Assembly: GCA_902788315.1 (NCBI GenBank) | Contig: CADAJS010000007.1 | Coordinates: 26,459 to 90,458, forward strand | Length of the DNA stretch: 64,000 nucleotides | Source of the DNA: an uncultured Bacteroidales bacterium | GTDB taxonomy: Bacteria; Bacteroidota; Bacteroidia; Bacteroidales; Bacteroidaceae | Reading direction: 5' to 3' | Shown: positions 51,680-61,400 of the stretch, piece after piece | How the letters are laid out: each line of letters begins with the position of its first letter | Position numbering within the stretch: the first letter of the stretch is position 1 | Notes under the pieces: generated by a model | What the model saw: only the letters and a program-made list of their open reading frames with translations | Database searches by the model: none | What the model was told of the DNA's origin: nothing | Position numbers and translations under genes: made by a program

Positions 51680-52588
51680 ATGAAAAGAACACTCGCATTA
51701 GCGCTCTGCCTGACGGCAGTCATGACATTCAGCACCATGCAGATGCATGCGGCCAAGAAAAGCAAGTCACCCATCACCATCGGCTGCATCGTGAGCGGCA
51801 CCGGCGATGTCGATGCCACGTTCCGCAACCTCCAGGAGATGGGATTCACCTCGTGTCAGATAGGATTCCCGCAGGACTATACCCAAGAAACCATTGACAA
51901 GCTAAAGGCCGCACAGGCAAAGTACGGCATCCGGGTGACCACCGTCATCACCATCCCCGGGCGCTGCGTATGGAACTTCACCGAGGGTCCCTCCACCATC
52001 GGGCTGGCACCCGTGGAGGGACGCGAACAGAAGATGGTGGTCTATCGCCAGTGTGTGGACTTCTGCCAAAAGGCAGGCATCCCGGCCCTGCACTCCCACT
52101 TCGGTTTCATCCCCGAGGATCCCGGCACGGAGCAATACAAGTCGTTCATCCAGGTGATGAAGGAGCTGGCAAACTATGCAAAGGAGCGCGGTGTCGATAT
52201 TTACTTCGAGACCGGGCAGGAGACGCCCACCACCCTGCTACGCACCATCAAGGACATCGGCACGGGCAACTGCTTCATCAACTGCGACACGGCTAACCTG
52301 CTGCTCTACGGAAAGGCCAACCCCACCGATGCCATACGCCAGTTTGGCCACCTCGTGCGTGACATGCACGCCAAGGACGGCACCTACCCCTCGGCCGACG
52401 ATCCCTACCACCTGGGCAAGGAGAAGCCCATCCCCGAGGGCGACGTGGATTTCCCGGCCATCATCAAACTGCTCAAGCAGCAGGGCTACACGGGAGCCAT
52501 CACCATCGAGTACGAGATGAGCGACCGCACGGCCGACTATATGGTCAAGACCCGGAAGTATCTCCAGAAACTCATCGACAAGAATTAA
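51680..52588 (+). CDS. secreted sugar phosphate isomerase/epimerase-type TIM-barrel protein
   Basis: A 302-residue protein with a signal peptide (ends MHAAKK). The AP-endonuclease-2-like TIM barrel shows CIVSGTGDVDATFRNLQEMG, FCQKAGIPALHSHFG, VDIYFETGQE, and DMHAKDGTYP, with metal-type acids and His in the usual places. It likely isomerises or epimerises a free sugar in the periplasm. Located between GH109-like and oxidoreductase genes, it fits a shared glycan pathway. Substrate unknown. Confidence 0.82.
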   Translation: MKRTLALALCLTAVMTFSTMQMHAAKKSKSPITIGCIVSGTGDVDATFRNLQEMGFTSCQIGFPQDYTQETIDKLKAAQAKYGIRVTTVITIPGRCVWNFTEGPSTIGLAPVEGREQKMVVYRQCVDFCQKAGIPALHSHFGFIPEDPGTEQYKSFIQVMKELANYAKERGVDIYFETGQETPTTLLRTIKDIGTGNCFINCDTANLLLYGKANPTDAIRQFGHLVRDMHAKDGTYPSADDPYHLGKEKPIPEGDVDFPAIIKLLKQQGYTGAITIEYEMSDRTADYMVKTRKYLQKLIDKN

Positions 52589-52625
52589 AGTATCGCGCAC
52601 ACGCGCGCAAACATATAGATATAAC

Positions 52626-53837
52626 ATGCCTATGAATGCCAATGATAACGTTCGCGTGGCCCTCATCGGGTGCCGCAGTATGGGATGGGCCGACCTCCAG
52701 GCCATGATGCAAAACCCCGGCGTGGAGCTGGTGGCGCTGTGCGACGTGGACCGCGGCGTGCTGGAACGCCGCACCAATGATGCCGAGAAGAACTGGGGCC
52801 GACGGCCCGACCAGCACGGCGACTATCGCCAGGTGCTGGAACGACAGGACGTGGATGCCGTCATCATCGGCACGCCCGACCACTGGCACTGCAAGATAAT
52901 GACCGACACCTGTGCTGCAGGCAAGGATGTCTATGTGGAGAAGCCCGCCGCCAACAGCATTGCCGAATGCGACGCCATGGTGGCAGCCCAGAAGCGCTAC
53001 GGACGAGTGGTGCAGGTGGGACAGCAGAAACACAGTGCCGAGCACTGGCAGAAGCTCCACGAATTCATCAAGAGTGGACGCCTGGGACACATCGCCCGCG
53101 TGAAGATCTGGGCCAACTTCACCTACGTCGTGCTGCCAGAGTTGGCCCCGGACACCACGCCGCCCGCCGAGCTGGACTATGACATGTGGCTGGGACCCGC
53201 ACCCATGCGCCCCTACAGCCTGACACGCAACCAGAGCTGGCGATGCTTCTGGGACTACGGAGGCGGACTGATGACCGACATGGGACCACACCTGCTCGAC
53301 ATGGCCCTATGGCACATGAACGTACAGGGAATGCCACAGCGCGTGATAGCCTCCGGAGGCAACTACGTCCTGCCCACGAACAAGGCCGAGACGTTCGACA
53401 CTCTCAGCGTGGTTTACGAACTGGGCGACTTCAGCATCGAATGGAGCAACACGGCCATCGCCACCGGACCTTACGGCAGCATCAACGGACTGGAGTTCAA
53501 AGGACAGAACGGCACCGTGGTGACAAACTACGACTGGTGGGAGGTCATCCCGCAGGCTGGACGCATGGAAGCCATGCGCGTGACGGCCACGCCCGGAGAG
53601 CATGTGGTCCACACGGGCAACTTCCTCGAGTGCGTCCGCTCGCGCCGCATCGACCGGTTGGCATGCCCCATCACCCACGGAGCACTCTGTGCCAAGTATG
53701 CCCACCTGGGTAATATCGCAGCACGCACCGGGCTCCCCCTCACCTATGACGACCAGCACCACACCTTCCACAACAAGGCGGCAGACAAGCTCCTCGCCCG
53801 TCCCTATCGCAAACCCTGGAAGATGTTTAAAGAATAA
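52626..53837 (+). CDS. Gfo/Idh/MocA family oxidoreductase
   Basis: A 403-residue NAD(P)-dependent oxidoreductase. Rossmann motif VALIGCRSMGW, then GTPDHWHCKIM and VYVEKPAANSIAECDAM with the catalytic-type EKP Lys. It lacks a signal peptide, unlike the next gene, its close paralogue (long identical stretches such as GKDVYVEKPAANSIAECDAM). The pair looks like a tandem duplication in which one copy is cytoplasmic. Substrate unknown. Confidence 0.88.
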   Translation: MPMNANDNVRVALIGCRSMGWADLQAMMQNPGVELVALCDVDRGVLERRTNDAEKNWGRRPDQHGDYRQVLERQDVDAVIIGTPDHWHCKIMTDTCAAGKDVYVEKPAANSIAECDAMVAAQKRYGRVVQVGQQKHSAEHWQKLHEFIKSGRLGHIARVKIWANFTYVVLPELAPDTTPPAELDYDMWLGPAPMRPYSLTRNQSWRCFWDYGGGLMTDMGPHLLDMALWHMNVQGMPQRVIASGGNYVLPTNKAETFDTLSVVYELGDFSIEWSNTAIATGPYGSINGLEFKGQNGTVVTNYDWWEVIPQAGRMEAMRVTATPGEHVVHTGNFLECVRSRRIDRLACPITHGALCAKYAHLGNIAARTGLPLTYDDQHHTFHNKAADKLLARPYRKPWKMFKE

Positions 53838-53862
53838 CGAACCACCATAACACCCACATAAA

Positions 53863-55161
53863 ATGACTACAAGAAGAGACTTTCTGCGCCAGTCGGCCAG
53901 TGCCCTGACGGCCAGCATCATCATACCACAGGCCCTGCGTGGCAAGACATTCATCGCCCCGGCAGTCAGTGCCAGCGACCAACTGAACGTGGCGCTCGTG
54001 GGCTGCAAGTCGATGGGATGGTACGACCTGGAAGACATCATGCACCATCCGGGCGTAAACTGCGTAGCACTCTGCGACATCGACCGCGGCATCCTGGAAA
54101 ACCGCGCCGCCGAGGCAGAGAAGAAGTGGGGCCGCCGTCCCGACCTGTACGGCGACTATCGCCAGATGCTGGAGCGCCAGGACGTGGACATCGTCGTCAT
54201 CGGCACGCCCGACCACTGGCACTGCAAGATAATGACCGACGCCTGCTCGGCCGGCAAGGATGTGTATGTGGAGAAGCCCGCCGCCAACAGCATTGCCGAG
54301 TGTGACGCCATGGTGGAAGCTCAGAAGCGCTACGGGCGCGTGGTACAGGTGGGACAGCAGCAGCGCAGCTCGCAGATGTGGCACGAGATGAAGCACTACA
54401 TCGACAGCGGACAGCTGGGTCGCATCGCCCGCGTCAACGTGTGGGCCAACTTCTCATATGCCGCCATCCTGCATCCCGCGGCCGACGGACCGGTGCCCGA
54501 AGGAGTGGACTTCGACATGTGGCTGGGTCCCGCACCGAAGCGTTCGTTCAATGCCAGCCGTTTCCACGGCGCATGGCGCATGTTTTGGGACTACGGAGGC
54601 GGACTGCTCACCGACTGGGGCGTCCACCTGCTCGACATGGCCCTCTGGGGCATGGACGTCAAGGGCATGCCACGACGTGTGGTTGCCTCTGGAGACAACC
54701 ACGCCTACCCCGAGAACTTCGCCGAGACATTCGACACCCTCACGGTGCTCTACGAATTCCCCGACTACCTCATACAGTGGAACAATGTAACCATCGAATC
54801 GGGTCCCTACGGAAAGAACTACGGTCTGGAATTCAAGGGCACCAACGGTACCCTGGTGGTCAACCGCGAGGGCATGGAAGTGATACCGCTGGGCGACAAG
54901 CTGGAGGCCCGCACGTGGAAGCCCACGAACAACGAACACCTGGACCACACCACCAATTTCATCGACTGCGTGCGCAGCCGTAACATGCAGACCGCATGTC
55001 CCATCACGAACGGCGCATTCTGTGCCAAGTATGCCCACATAGGCAATATCGCCGCACGCACCCACTTGTCCCTCACCTATGACGAGCGGAAACGCACATT
55101 CCATGACAAGGCGGCCGACCGCTTCATCATCCCCGAATACCGCAAGCCCTGGAAACTTTAG
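53863..55161 (+). CDS. Gfo/Idh/MocA family oxidoreductase with Tat-type signal
   Basis: A 432-residue paralogue of the preceding protein, extended at the N-terminus by MTTRRDFLRQSASALTAS, a twin-arginine (RRDFLR) signal. Same Rossmann and EKPAANSIAECDAM motifs; both end RKPWK followed by two to four residues. Tat export suggests it is folded with its cofactor before reaching the periplasm. Last gene of the operon starting at 50104. Confidence 0.88.
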   Translation: MTTRRDFLRQSASALTASIIIPQALRGKTFIAPAVSASDQLNVALVGCKSMGWYDLEDIMHHPGVNCVALCDIDRGILENRAAEAEKKWGRRPDLYGDYRQMLERQDVDIVVIGTPDHWHCKIMTDACSAGKDVYVEKPAANSIAECDAMVEAQKRYGRVVQVGQQQRSSQMWHEMKHYIDSGQLGRIARVNVWANFSYAAILHPAADGPVPEGVDFDMWLGPAPKRSFNASRFHGAWRMFWDYGGGLLTDWGVHLLDMALWGMDVKGMPRRVVASGDNHAYPENFAETFDTLTVLYEFPDYLIQWNNVTIESGPYGKNYGLEFKGTNGTLVVNREGMEVIPLGDKLEARTWKPTNNEHLDHTTNFIDCVRSRNMQTACPITNGAFCAKYAHIGNIAARTHLSLTYDERKRTFHDKAADRFIIPEYRKPWKL

Positions 55162-55195
55162 CACGGAAACCCTTGCACGTTAGAACAAATATTCT

Positions 55196-55203
55196 TACCT
55201 TTG
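55196..55203 (+). promoter_or_regulatory. -7 element of the corA transcript
   Basis: TACCTTTG fits the -7 consensus; the -33 box is weak (CTTG about 20 bp upstream). It gives a leader of roughly 135 nt before the corA-like ATG. Confidence 0.55.
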
Positions 55204-55231
55204 CACCCGACAAACAAATACATCACCCAAA

Positions 55232-55267
55232 ATGGACGACTATCCGGCGGAAAACATGAAACTGTAG
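55232..55267 (+). CDS. possible leader peptide, 11 aa
   Basis: An upstream ORF MDDYPAENMKL in the corA leader. Its stop overlaps the start of a predicted helix (55264-55271), so translation could affect leader folding. Too short to be certain. Confidence 0.3.
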   Translation: MDDYPAENMKL

Positions 55268-55325
55268 GCACCCCCTGAGGAGCATCGTAGCAAGCACTCT
55301 TGGGGGAAGGCCCTATTTGTGCTAC
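55264..55325 (+). promoter_or_regulatory. structured 5' leader of the CorA gene
   Basis: GTAGGCAC (55264-55271) can pair with GTGCTAC (55319-55325), enclosing CCCCC/GGGGG (55271-55275 with 55302-55306). The same 3' segment can instead pair with GTAGCA at 55287-55292. These are two mutually exclusive helices. It matches no riboswitch class I know. Confidence 0.4.
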
Positions 55326-55347
55326 CCATTAATGAAGGAGAAAAACG

Positions 55348-56274
55348 ATGCGAACCTACTGGAACACAACGAATGGTCTGCGCACCATCGATGAATGGCA
55401 ACCCAACTGCTGGGTGCAAGTGACATGTCCCACACAGGACGACTCCAACTTCCTGGAGCAGACGCTGGGCATTCCGGATTACTTTCTGAACGACATTGCC
55501 GATACTGACGAGCGCGCCCGCTACGAATACGACGACGGATGGGTGCTCATCATTCTGCGTATCCCATACGTCAAGGAGGTACGTTCCCGCACCCCCTACA
55601 CTACCATCCCCCTGGGCATCATCATGAAGAAGGAGATCTGCATCACCGTATGCAACTTCGAGACGAACATGATGATCGACTTTGTCTCCTTCCAACAGAA
55701 GCGCGGCGCCGGATTCACCGACTCGGTGGACATGGTCTTCCGCCTCTTCCTGAGCAGCGCCGTGTGGTATCTGAAGCGACTCAAACAGATAAACATGCTC
55801 ATCGAGAAATCCAAGGCAAGCCTCGACCACGACATCGACAATGCCGACCTCATCCGCCTCTCAAAGCTCCAGGATAGCCTTACCTACTTCATCACCTCCA
55901 TCCGAGGCAACGAGACCCTGCTCTCGAAACTGAAGTTCAAGCTGCCCGTCGACGAGCTGGACAAAGACCTCATCGAGGACGTCAATATCGAGATGAGCCA
56001 GGCACGCGAGTCGGCCGGAATCTACACCAACATTCTCGACTCCACGATGGACACATACGCCAACATCATTAACAACAATATGAACTCGGTGATGAAACTG
56101 CTCACGAGCATCAACATCATCCTGATGTTCCCCACACTGGTGGCCAGCCTCTTCGGCATGAACCTCATCAACGGAATGGAGAACTGGGCATGGGGATTCC
56201 CCGTCGCACTGGTTATTTCCGTCAGCGTAACGGTATCCTTTATGTGGTATTTCAAGCGCAAAACGTGGATTTAG
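55348..56274 (+). CDS. corA: CorA-family divalent cation transporter
   Basis: A 308-residue protein: a soluble N-terminal alpha/beta domain (about 1-150), a long helix, then two C-terminal membrane segments. The signature after the first segment is FGMNLING, in which the usual GMN is preserved. CorA proteins are pentameric Mg/Co channels; some members move Zn or Ni. It has its own promoter and a structured leader. Confidence 0.9.
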   Translation: MRTYWNTTNGLRTIDEWQPNCWVQVTCPTQDDSNFLEQTLGIPDYFLNDIADTDERARYEYDDGWVLIILRIPYVKEVRSRTPYTTIPLGIIMKKEICITVCNFETNMMIDFVSFQQKRGAGFTDSVDMVFRLFLSSAVWYLKRLKQINMLIEKSKASLDHDIDNADLIRLSKLQDSLTYFITSIRGNETLLSKLKFKLPVDELDKDLIEDVNIEMSQARESAGIYTNILDSTMDTYANIINNNMNSVMKLLTSINIILMFPTLVASLFGMNLINGMENWAWGFPVALVISVSVTVSFMWYFKRKTWI

Positions 56275-56411
56275 CCCCCTTTTACGTAAAAAAATACGTA
56301 ATTCATTAGGCAGAAAAGAAAAATTTCTTTTAATTTGCGCTTTGTAACCCCAAAAGACACACTTTGCGGGGCATAGGTTAAATGTAATTCTGTTAATTGT
56401 TGTATTACACG

Positions 56412-58439
56412 ATGGACTCTTTAGAGACTAATGAGACTACTGCCCTTGAGCAGTCTGCTGAGAAAGAAGCCCCTACGAACCTGGCTTCAGAAACACCAGT
56501 GAACGACACCCCCAGCGAGCCCGTTCCCACTGCGGAGCAGCCCGCAGAAGCGCCATCCGAACCCGCACCCACCACAGACGACGTGGCCGAGGAGGCCACA
56601 CCTGTCGCCGAGGAAGAGGCTCCTGCAGCAACGGAAGAAGCTCCGGCTACTGTCGGTGAGGAAACACCCGAGGAAGAAACTCCCGCCACCGAGGAGGAAG
56701 CATCCGCCACTGAGGCTGAGGAGGCACACCTGCCACTCAACAAGGAAGAAGTGGTGGCACGCATCAAGGAGATTGCTTCGGGCGAGGACGCCGGAGACAA
56801 GAGCGAGGTGGACCAGCTGAAGGTACTCTTCTACAAGTACCACAATGCCGAAGTGCAAGAAGCATTCCGCCGCTACCTGGACGAGGGAGGCGAGGCAGAC
56901 AAATACATCCCGCAAATCGATCCGCTGGAGGCTGAGTTCCGTGCCGCCATGCAGATCGTGCGCGAACGACGCGCCGCACAGCAGGAAGCACTCGAGGAGC
57001 AGAAGCAGAAGAACCTCGAACGCAAACTCGCCATCTTGGAACGCATACAGCAAATGGCATCCACACCCGAAGAGGCCAACCAGACATTCAACGAATTCAA
57101 GGCACTCCAAGCAGAGTGGAAAGAGATAAAGGCCGTACCTGCCGAGCGCGCCACCGAATTGTGGAAGAACTATCAGCTCTATGTCGAGAAGTTCTACGAC
57201 CTGCTCAAACTGGGCCACGAACTGCGTGACTACGACTTCCGCAAGAACCTCGAAATCAAGACACGCCTGTGCGAACAAGCCGAAGCACTGGCCGAGGTGC
57301 CCGACGTCATCCAGGCCTTCAACCAGCTCCAGGGACTCCATCAGGAGTGGAAGGAGACCGGCCCCGTGGCCAAGGAACTGCGCGACGAGATATGGAACCG
57401 CTTCAAAGCAGCCTCCACCGTGGTCAACAAACGCCACCAAGCACACTTCGAGGCACTGAAAGCACAGGAGGAGGAGAACCTGGCAGCCAAGACCGCACTC
57501 TGCGAAGAACTCGAAGGCATGGCCACCGAGGGACTGAAGTCCTTCGCCGACTGGGACAGCATCACTCAGAAAATCATTGCCCTCCAGGCCAAATGGAAAA
57601 CTATCGGCTATGCTCCACAGAAGATGAACACGCAGATATTCGAGCGTTTCCGTACGGCATGCGATGCTTTCTTCGAGAAGAAGTCACAGTTCTTCCAGCG
57701 TCAGAAGGAGGAGCTCAACGCTAACCTCGCCCGCAAGAAAGAACTCGTGGAGAAGGCCGAGGCGCTGAAAGACAGCACCGAATGGCGCAAGACGGGCGAC
57801 GCACTCATCCAGTTGCAGAAGCAGTGGAAAGAGATAGGTGCCGTGCCGCGCAAGTATTCCGAGACACTCTGGAAGCGATTCATCGCTGCATGCGACCAGT
57901 TCTTCGAGGCCAAGCAGGCAGCCACCGCCGGACAGCGCGAGGAGGAGCAAGGCAACCTGCAGCAGAAGCAAGGCATCATCGAACAACTGAAGGCACTGGC
58001 CTCAGAAGGCGCCGAGGACGTGCTCCAGAAAGTGCGCGAGCTGCAGCAGCAGTGGAACGAAGTGGGTCACGTACCCTTCCGCGACAAAGACCGCCTTTAC
58101 AAGGAGTATCGCGAAATCTGCGACAAGCTCTATGGCGCACTCAATGCCACACAGGCCCGACGTCGCCTGAACAACTTCCGCAACAGCCTGGCACAGAAGA
58201 TAGAGAAAGAAGCCGGCTCACTCGAGGGAGAACGTAATCGAATGATGCGTGCATACGAACGCATGCGCGACGAGATAAAGACCTACGAGAACAACCTTGG
58301 CTTCCTCACCACCAGCAGCAAGAAAGGCAACGCCATGGTCGATGCCATGAAGAAGAAGGTGGAGAAACTACGCGAGGAACTCCATCTGCTGGGCGAAAAG
58401 ATAAAAGCTGTCGACGAAGAAATGCAAAGCGAAAAATAA
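56412..58439 (+). CDS. DUF349 repeat protein
   Basis: A 675-residue cytoplasmic helical protein. A Glu/Pro/Thr/Ala-rich disordered stretch covers about 1-105. From about 180 onward at least six DUF349 repeats follow, each with a QxxWKExGxxPxExxxxLWxxF-like core (for example LQKQWKEIGAVPRKYSETLW). Function is unknown, though the family is widespread in Bacteroidetes. The start is the ATG at 56412 (MDSLETNETT) rather than an in-frame ATG 15 bp earlier; either is possible. Confidence 0.88.
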   Translation: MDSLETNETTALEQSAEKEAPTNLASETPVNDTPSEPVPTAEQPAEAPSEPAPTTDDVAEEATPVAEEEAPAATEEAPATVGEETPEEETPATEEEASATEAEEAHLPLNKEEVVARIKEIASGEDAGDKSEVDQLKVLFYKYHNAEVQEAFRRYLDEGGEADKYIPQIDPLEAEFRAAMQIVRERRAAQQEALEEQKQKNLERKLAILERIQQMASTPEEANQTFNEFKALQAEWKEIKAVPAERATELWKNYQLYVEKFYDLLKLGHELRDYDFRKNLEIKTRLCEQAEALAEVPDVIQAFNQLQGLHQEWKETGPVAKELRDEIWNRFKAASTVVNKRHQAHFEALKAQEEENLAAKTALCEELEGMATEGLKSFADWDSITQKIIALQAKWKTIGYAPQKMNTQIFERFRTACDAFFEKKSQFFQRQKEELNANLARKKELVEKAEALKDSTEWRKTGDALIQLQKQWKEIGAVPRKYSETLWKRFIAACDQFFEAKQAATAGQREEEQGNLQQKQGIIEQLKALASEGAEDVLQKVRELQQQWNEVGHVPFRDKDRLYKEYREICDKLYGALNATQARRRLNNFRNSLAQKIEKEAGSLEGERNRMMRAYERMRDEIKTYENNLGFLTTSSKKGNAMVDAMKKKVEKLREELHLLGEKIKAVDEEMQSEK

Positions 58440-58459
58440 CCCCCTAAAAACTAACCTTT

Positions 58460-61400
58460 ATGAAAAAAACTTTCACGTATTTGTTTACCCTTGCCACCTT
58501 ACTATTGAGTGGCACGAGTCTGTGGGCTCAGGAAGCCCCCAAAGCAGACGATGAAGGGTACCTCCTCATCGGTACGCCCGACGAGTTTCAGTGGTTTGCC
58601 AAGCAGGTGACCGAGAATGGAGAGGATCCCAACGTGCGGCTGACCGCCGACCTCGACATGACAGGCATCACCCTGCCCACCATCGGCAAGCCGTCGGACA
58701 ACACTTACGAAGGAAACTTCGACGGACAGGGTCACACCATCTCGAACCTGACCGTCACAGGCGACGGCGTACAGGGCAATCAAACGGGTATCGGACTCTT
58801 CAAGCGCAAGACCAAAGGTACCATCACCCGCACCATTCTGCGCGACATCACCATCAACGTGACAGTGGACGATGAGCACCCATGCGATTATGCCGGTGGC
58901 TTCGTGGGCAACCAGCGTGGCAGCTCCGTGCTCAGCTATTGCGCCGTGCTGGGACTGAAGGTGATTCCCTCCGACCCGGAGAAGACAATCTCGGTGGGCG
59001 GTCTGAATGCCTATATATCCAGCAACGAGAATAACAAGGTAATCGCTTGCTTCACCGACGCAGAGAAAATTCTGGGCGGCTATGGCTCGAAGTCCATCCG
59101 CACGAACGACTTTGCCGGAGAGGACGTCGAGAACTTGAAGGGGAGTGGCGAACTCTGCTACAAACTGAACGAAGGTATCACCACCGGCTGGTATCAGACG
59201 CTGGGCGAAGACGAATATCCCGTCCTCGACAACACACACAAAGAGGTGTTTGTGGCCACCGACATGACCTGCGACGGCACGCCGAAGGGCGACGTCACCT
59301 ATAGCAATACGCCCGGCATACGCGATGCCCACACTTACGAGAATGGCATCTGCACCGTATGTAACTATCTCAATCCAGAATACATAACCCCGGTGGACGG
59401 GGCCTTCCCGATTAGCTCGGCAGACCAGTTAATATGGTTCTCTGCCTATGTAAAAGCAGGCAACACGAGCGCGAATGCACGGCTGACGGCAGACATTGAC
59501 ATGGGAGGCAAACTGGAGGACGGTGTTCCCACCCAGGCAAGCCCCGCCTTTACTCCTATCGGCAACACGGATTACCCCTTCCAGGGAGTGTTTGACGGAC
59601 AGGATCATATCATCAAGAACCTTGTCATTACCAGCTCGGACAACTACGTCGGACTGTTTGGCCGCGTAACAGGTACTGCTGCAATCAAGAACTTTGTAAT
59701 TGACAGCAATTCCTACATCGGCGGTGCTTCCTATGTGGGTATTATCGGTGCCACAAGGAACAGCGCCAGCACCATTGTTATCGACAGAGTGGGTATGGAG
59801 GGTGCAGTCGTGGCATCCGGCATCAACGCGGGCGGAATCCTGGGTTGCAACATGGACGGACCAGCGACTACAATCAGCAACTGCTACGTCACGGGAGCGA
59901 TACAGGCAAGCGACCAGGCAGGACAGATTAATGGTTGGTTCGCCAATGGCATTATCGAAAACTGCTGGGCCACCGGCAGCATTGAGGGTGTGTACAACAA
60001 GACGGAAAACGCAGGAGACGGATTCTATCGCGGCAGTCCGGCTGTGGTTAGGAACAACTACTCGAATGCTCTTTACAAGAACGCTAGCGTGCTCGACTTC
60101 AACGAAGAGGATGCCAAGAGCGGCTTGATGACCTTCACGCTGAACGGCGATCAATCACAAATCAAGTGGTACCAGAACCTGGGCGAGGGCGGCGATGCAC
60201 TTCCCTCTCTGAACCCAAGCCACAAGAAGGTGTACGCCAACGGCCATATCTCCTGCGGTGGTGAACCTCTCGGCAACGTGACATACAGCAACGACCCGAG
60301 TGGCATGAATCAGGATCCACACGAGTTCAGGGCCGGCGTATGTACGGTATGCGGTTTCGTGGATGCCGGCTTCTGCCAGAAGGACGAGGATGGCTACTAC
60401 ATGATTGACAACGGCGAGAAACTCGCATGGTTTGCCAGCATGGTCAATGCTGGTCTCAAAGACCCGGCTGCCCGTCTGACGGCAGACATTGACATGTCCG
60501 ACGTGAACGACATCTTCCCAATGATTGGTACCACAGCCACTCCGTTCAAGTCGGGTAAGTTCGATGGTCAAAGCCATATCATCAGCGGGTTGGACATCAA
60601 CCGACCTATGGAAGACAATGTAGGACTCTTCGGGTGCATTACAGGAAATTGCGATATCCGCAACTTCGTATTGGACCAGACGTGCGTCATCGTCGGCAAG
60701 GCCCATACAGCTGCCATTGGAGCCACCGTTTCAGCCGAAGGTACAGTCTATATCACAGCCGTTGGAAACGAGGGCACGGTGCAGGGTGGTCAGAACACCG
60801 GAGCAATCTTCGGTTGTGAAATGGGAGCTGCTGCAACTGTTTACATCGACAAGTGCTATTCCACAGGAAGCGTTATTGGCACCGTAGAGAGTGGTGCCCT
60901 GACAGGATACATCAGCAAGGGATATATCCGCAACAGTTGGTCGAGCGCCACTATCGAGGGTTATTATGCCTCGGCCAGCAAGCCCTTTGCCCTGTGCTAC
61001 TGTGAGACAAAGAACAACTACGTTGTCCACACCGACCTGAACGCCAGCTTCGACATCAAGGGCATTACCAATGAGCAGGTTTACAACGGCGAGCTCTGTT
61101 ATATGCTCAACGGTAGCAGCCTGGCCGATCCCATCTGGTTCCAGTCCTTGGGCTCAGACGAGCATCCCGTATTGGACAACACGCACGGCATCGTTTACTC
61201 GCTGGACGAGATGGGCTCTATCGAGGACAATGCAACCTTTGCCACATTCTTGGACAAATACAAGATCTACATGCGCCAGTATGCAGACGATGCTATTGCA
61301 ACCCAGTCCTTGCTCGACGAGTTCAAGGCAATGCTGGATAACATAGGCAATCCGACGACGCTGGACGAGTTCATCCCCACCTACAAGGAACTCTCCGCCA

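Noticed and set aside
55264..55325. M-box or NiCo riboswitch in the corA leader
   Set aside because: The leader is too short and lacks the conserved elements of those classes as I remember them.
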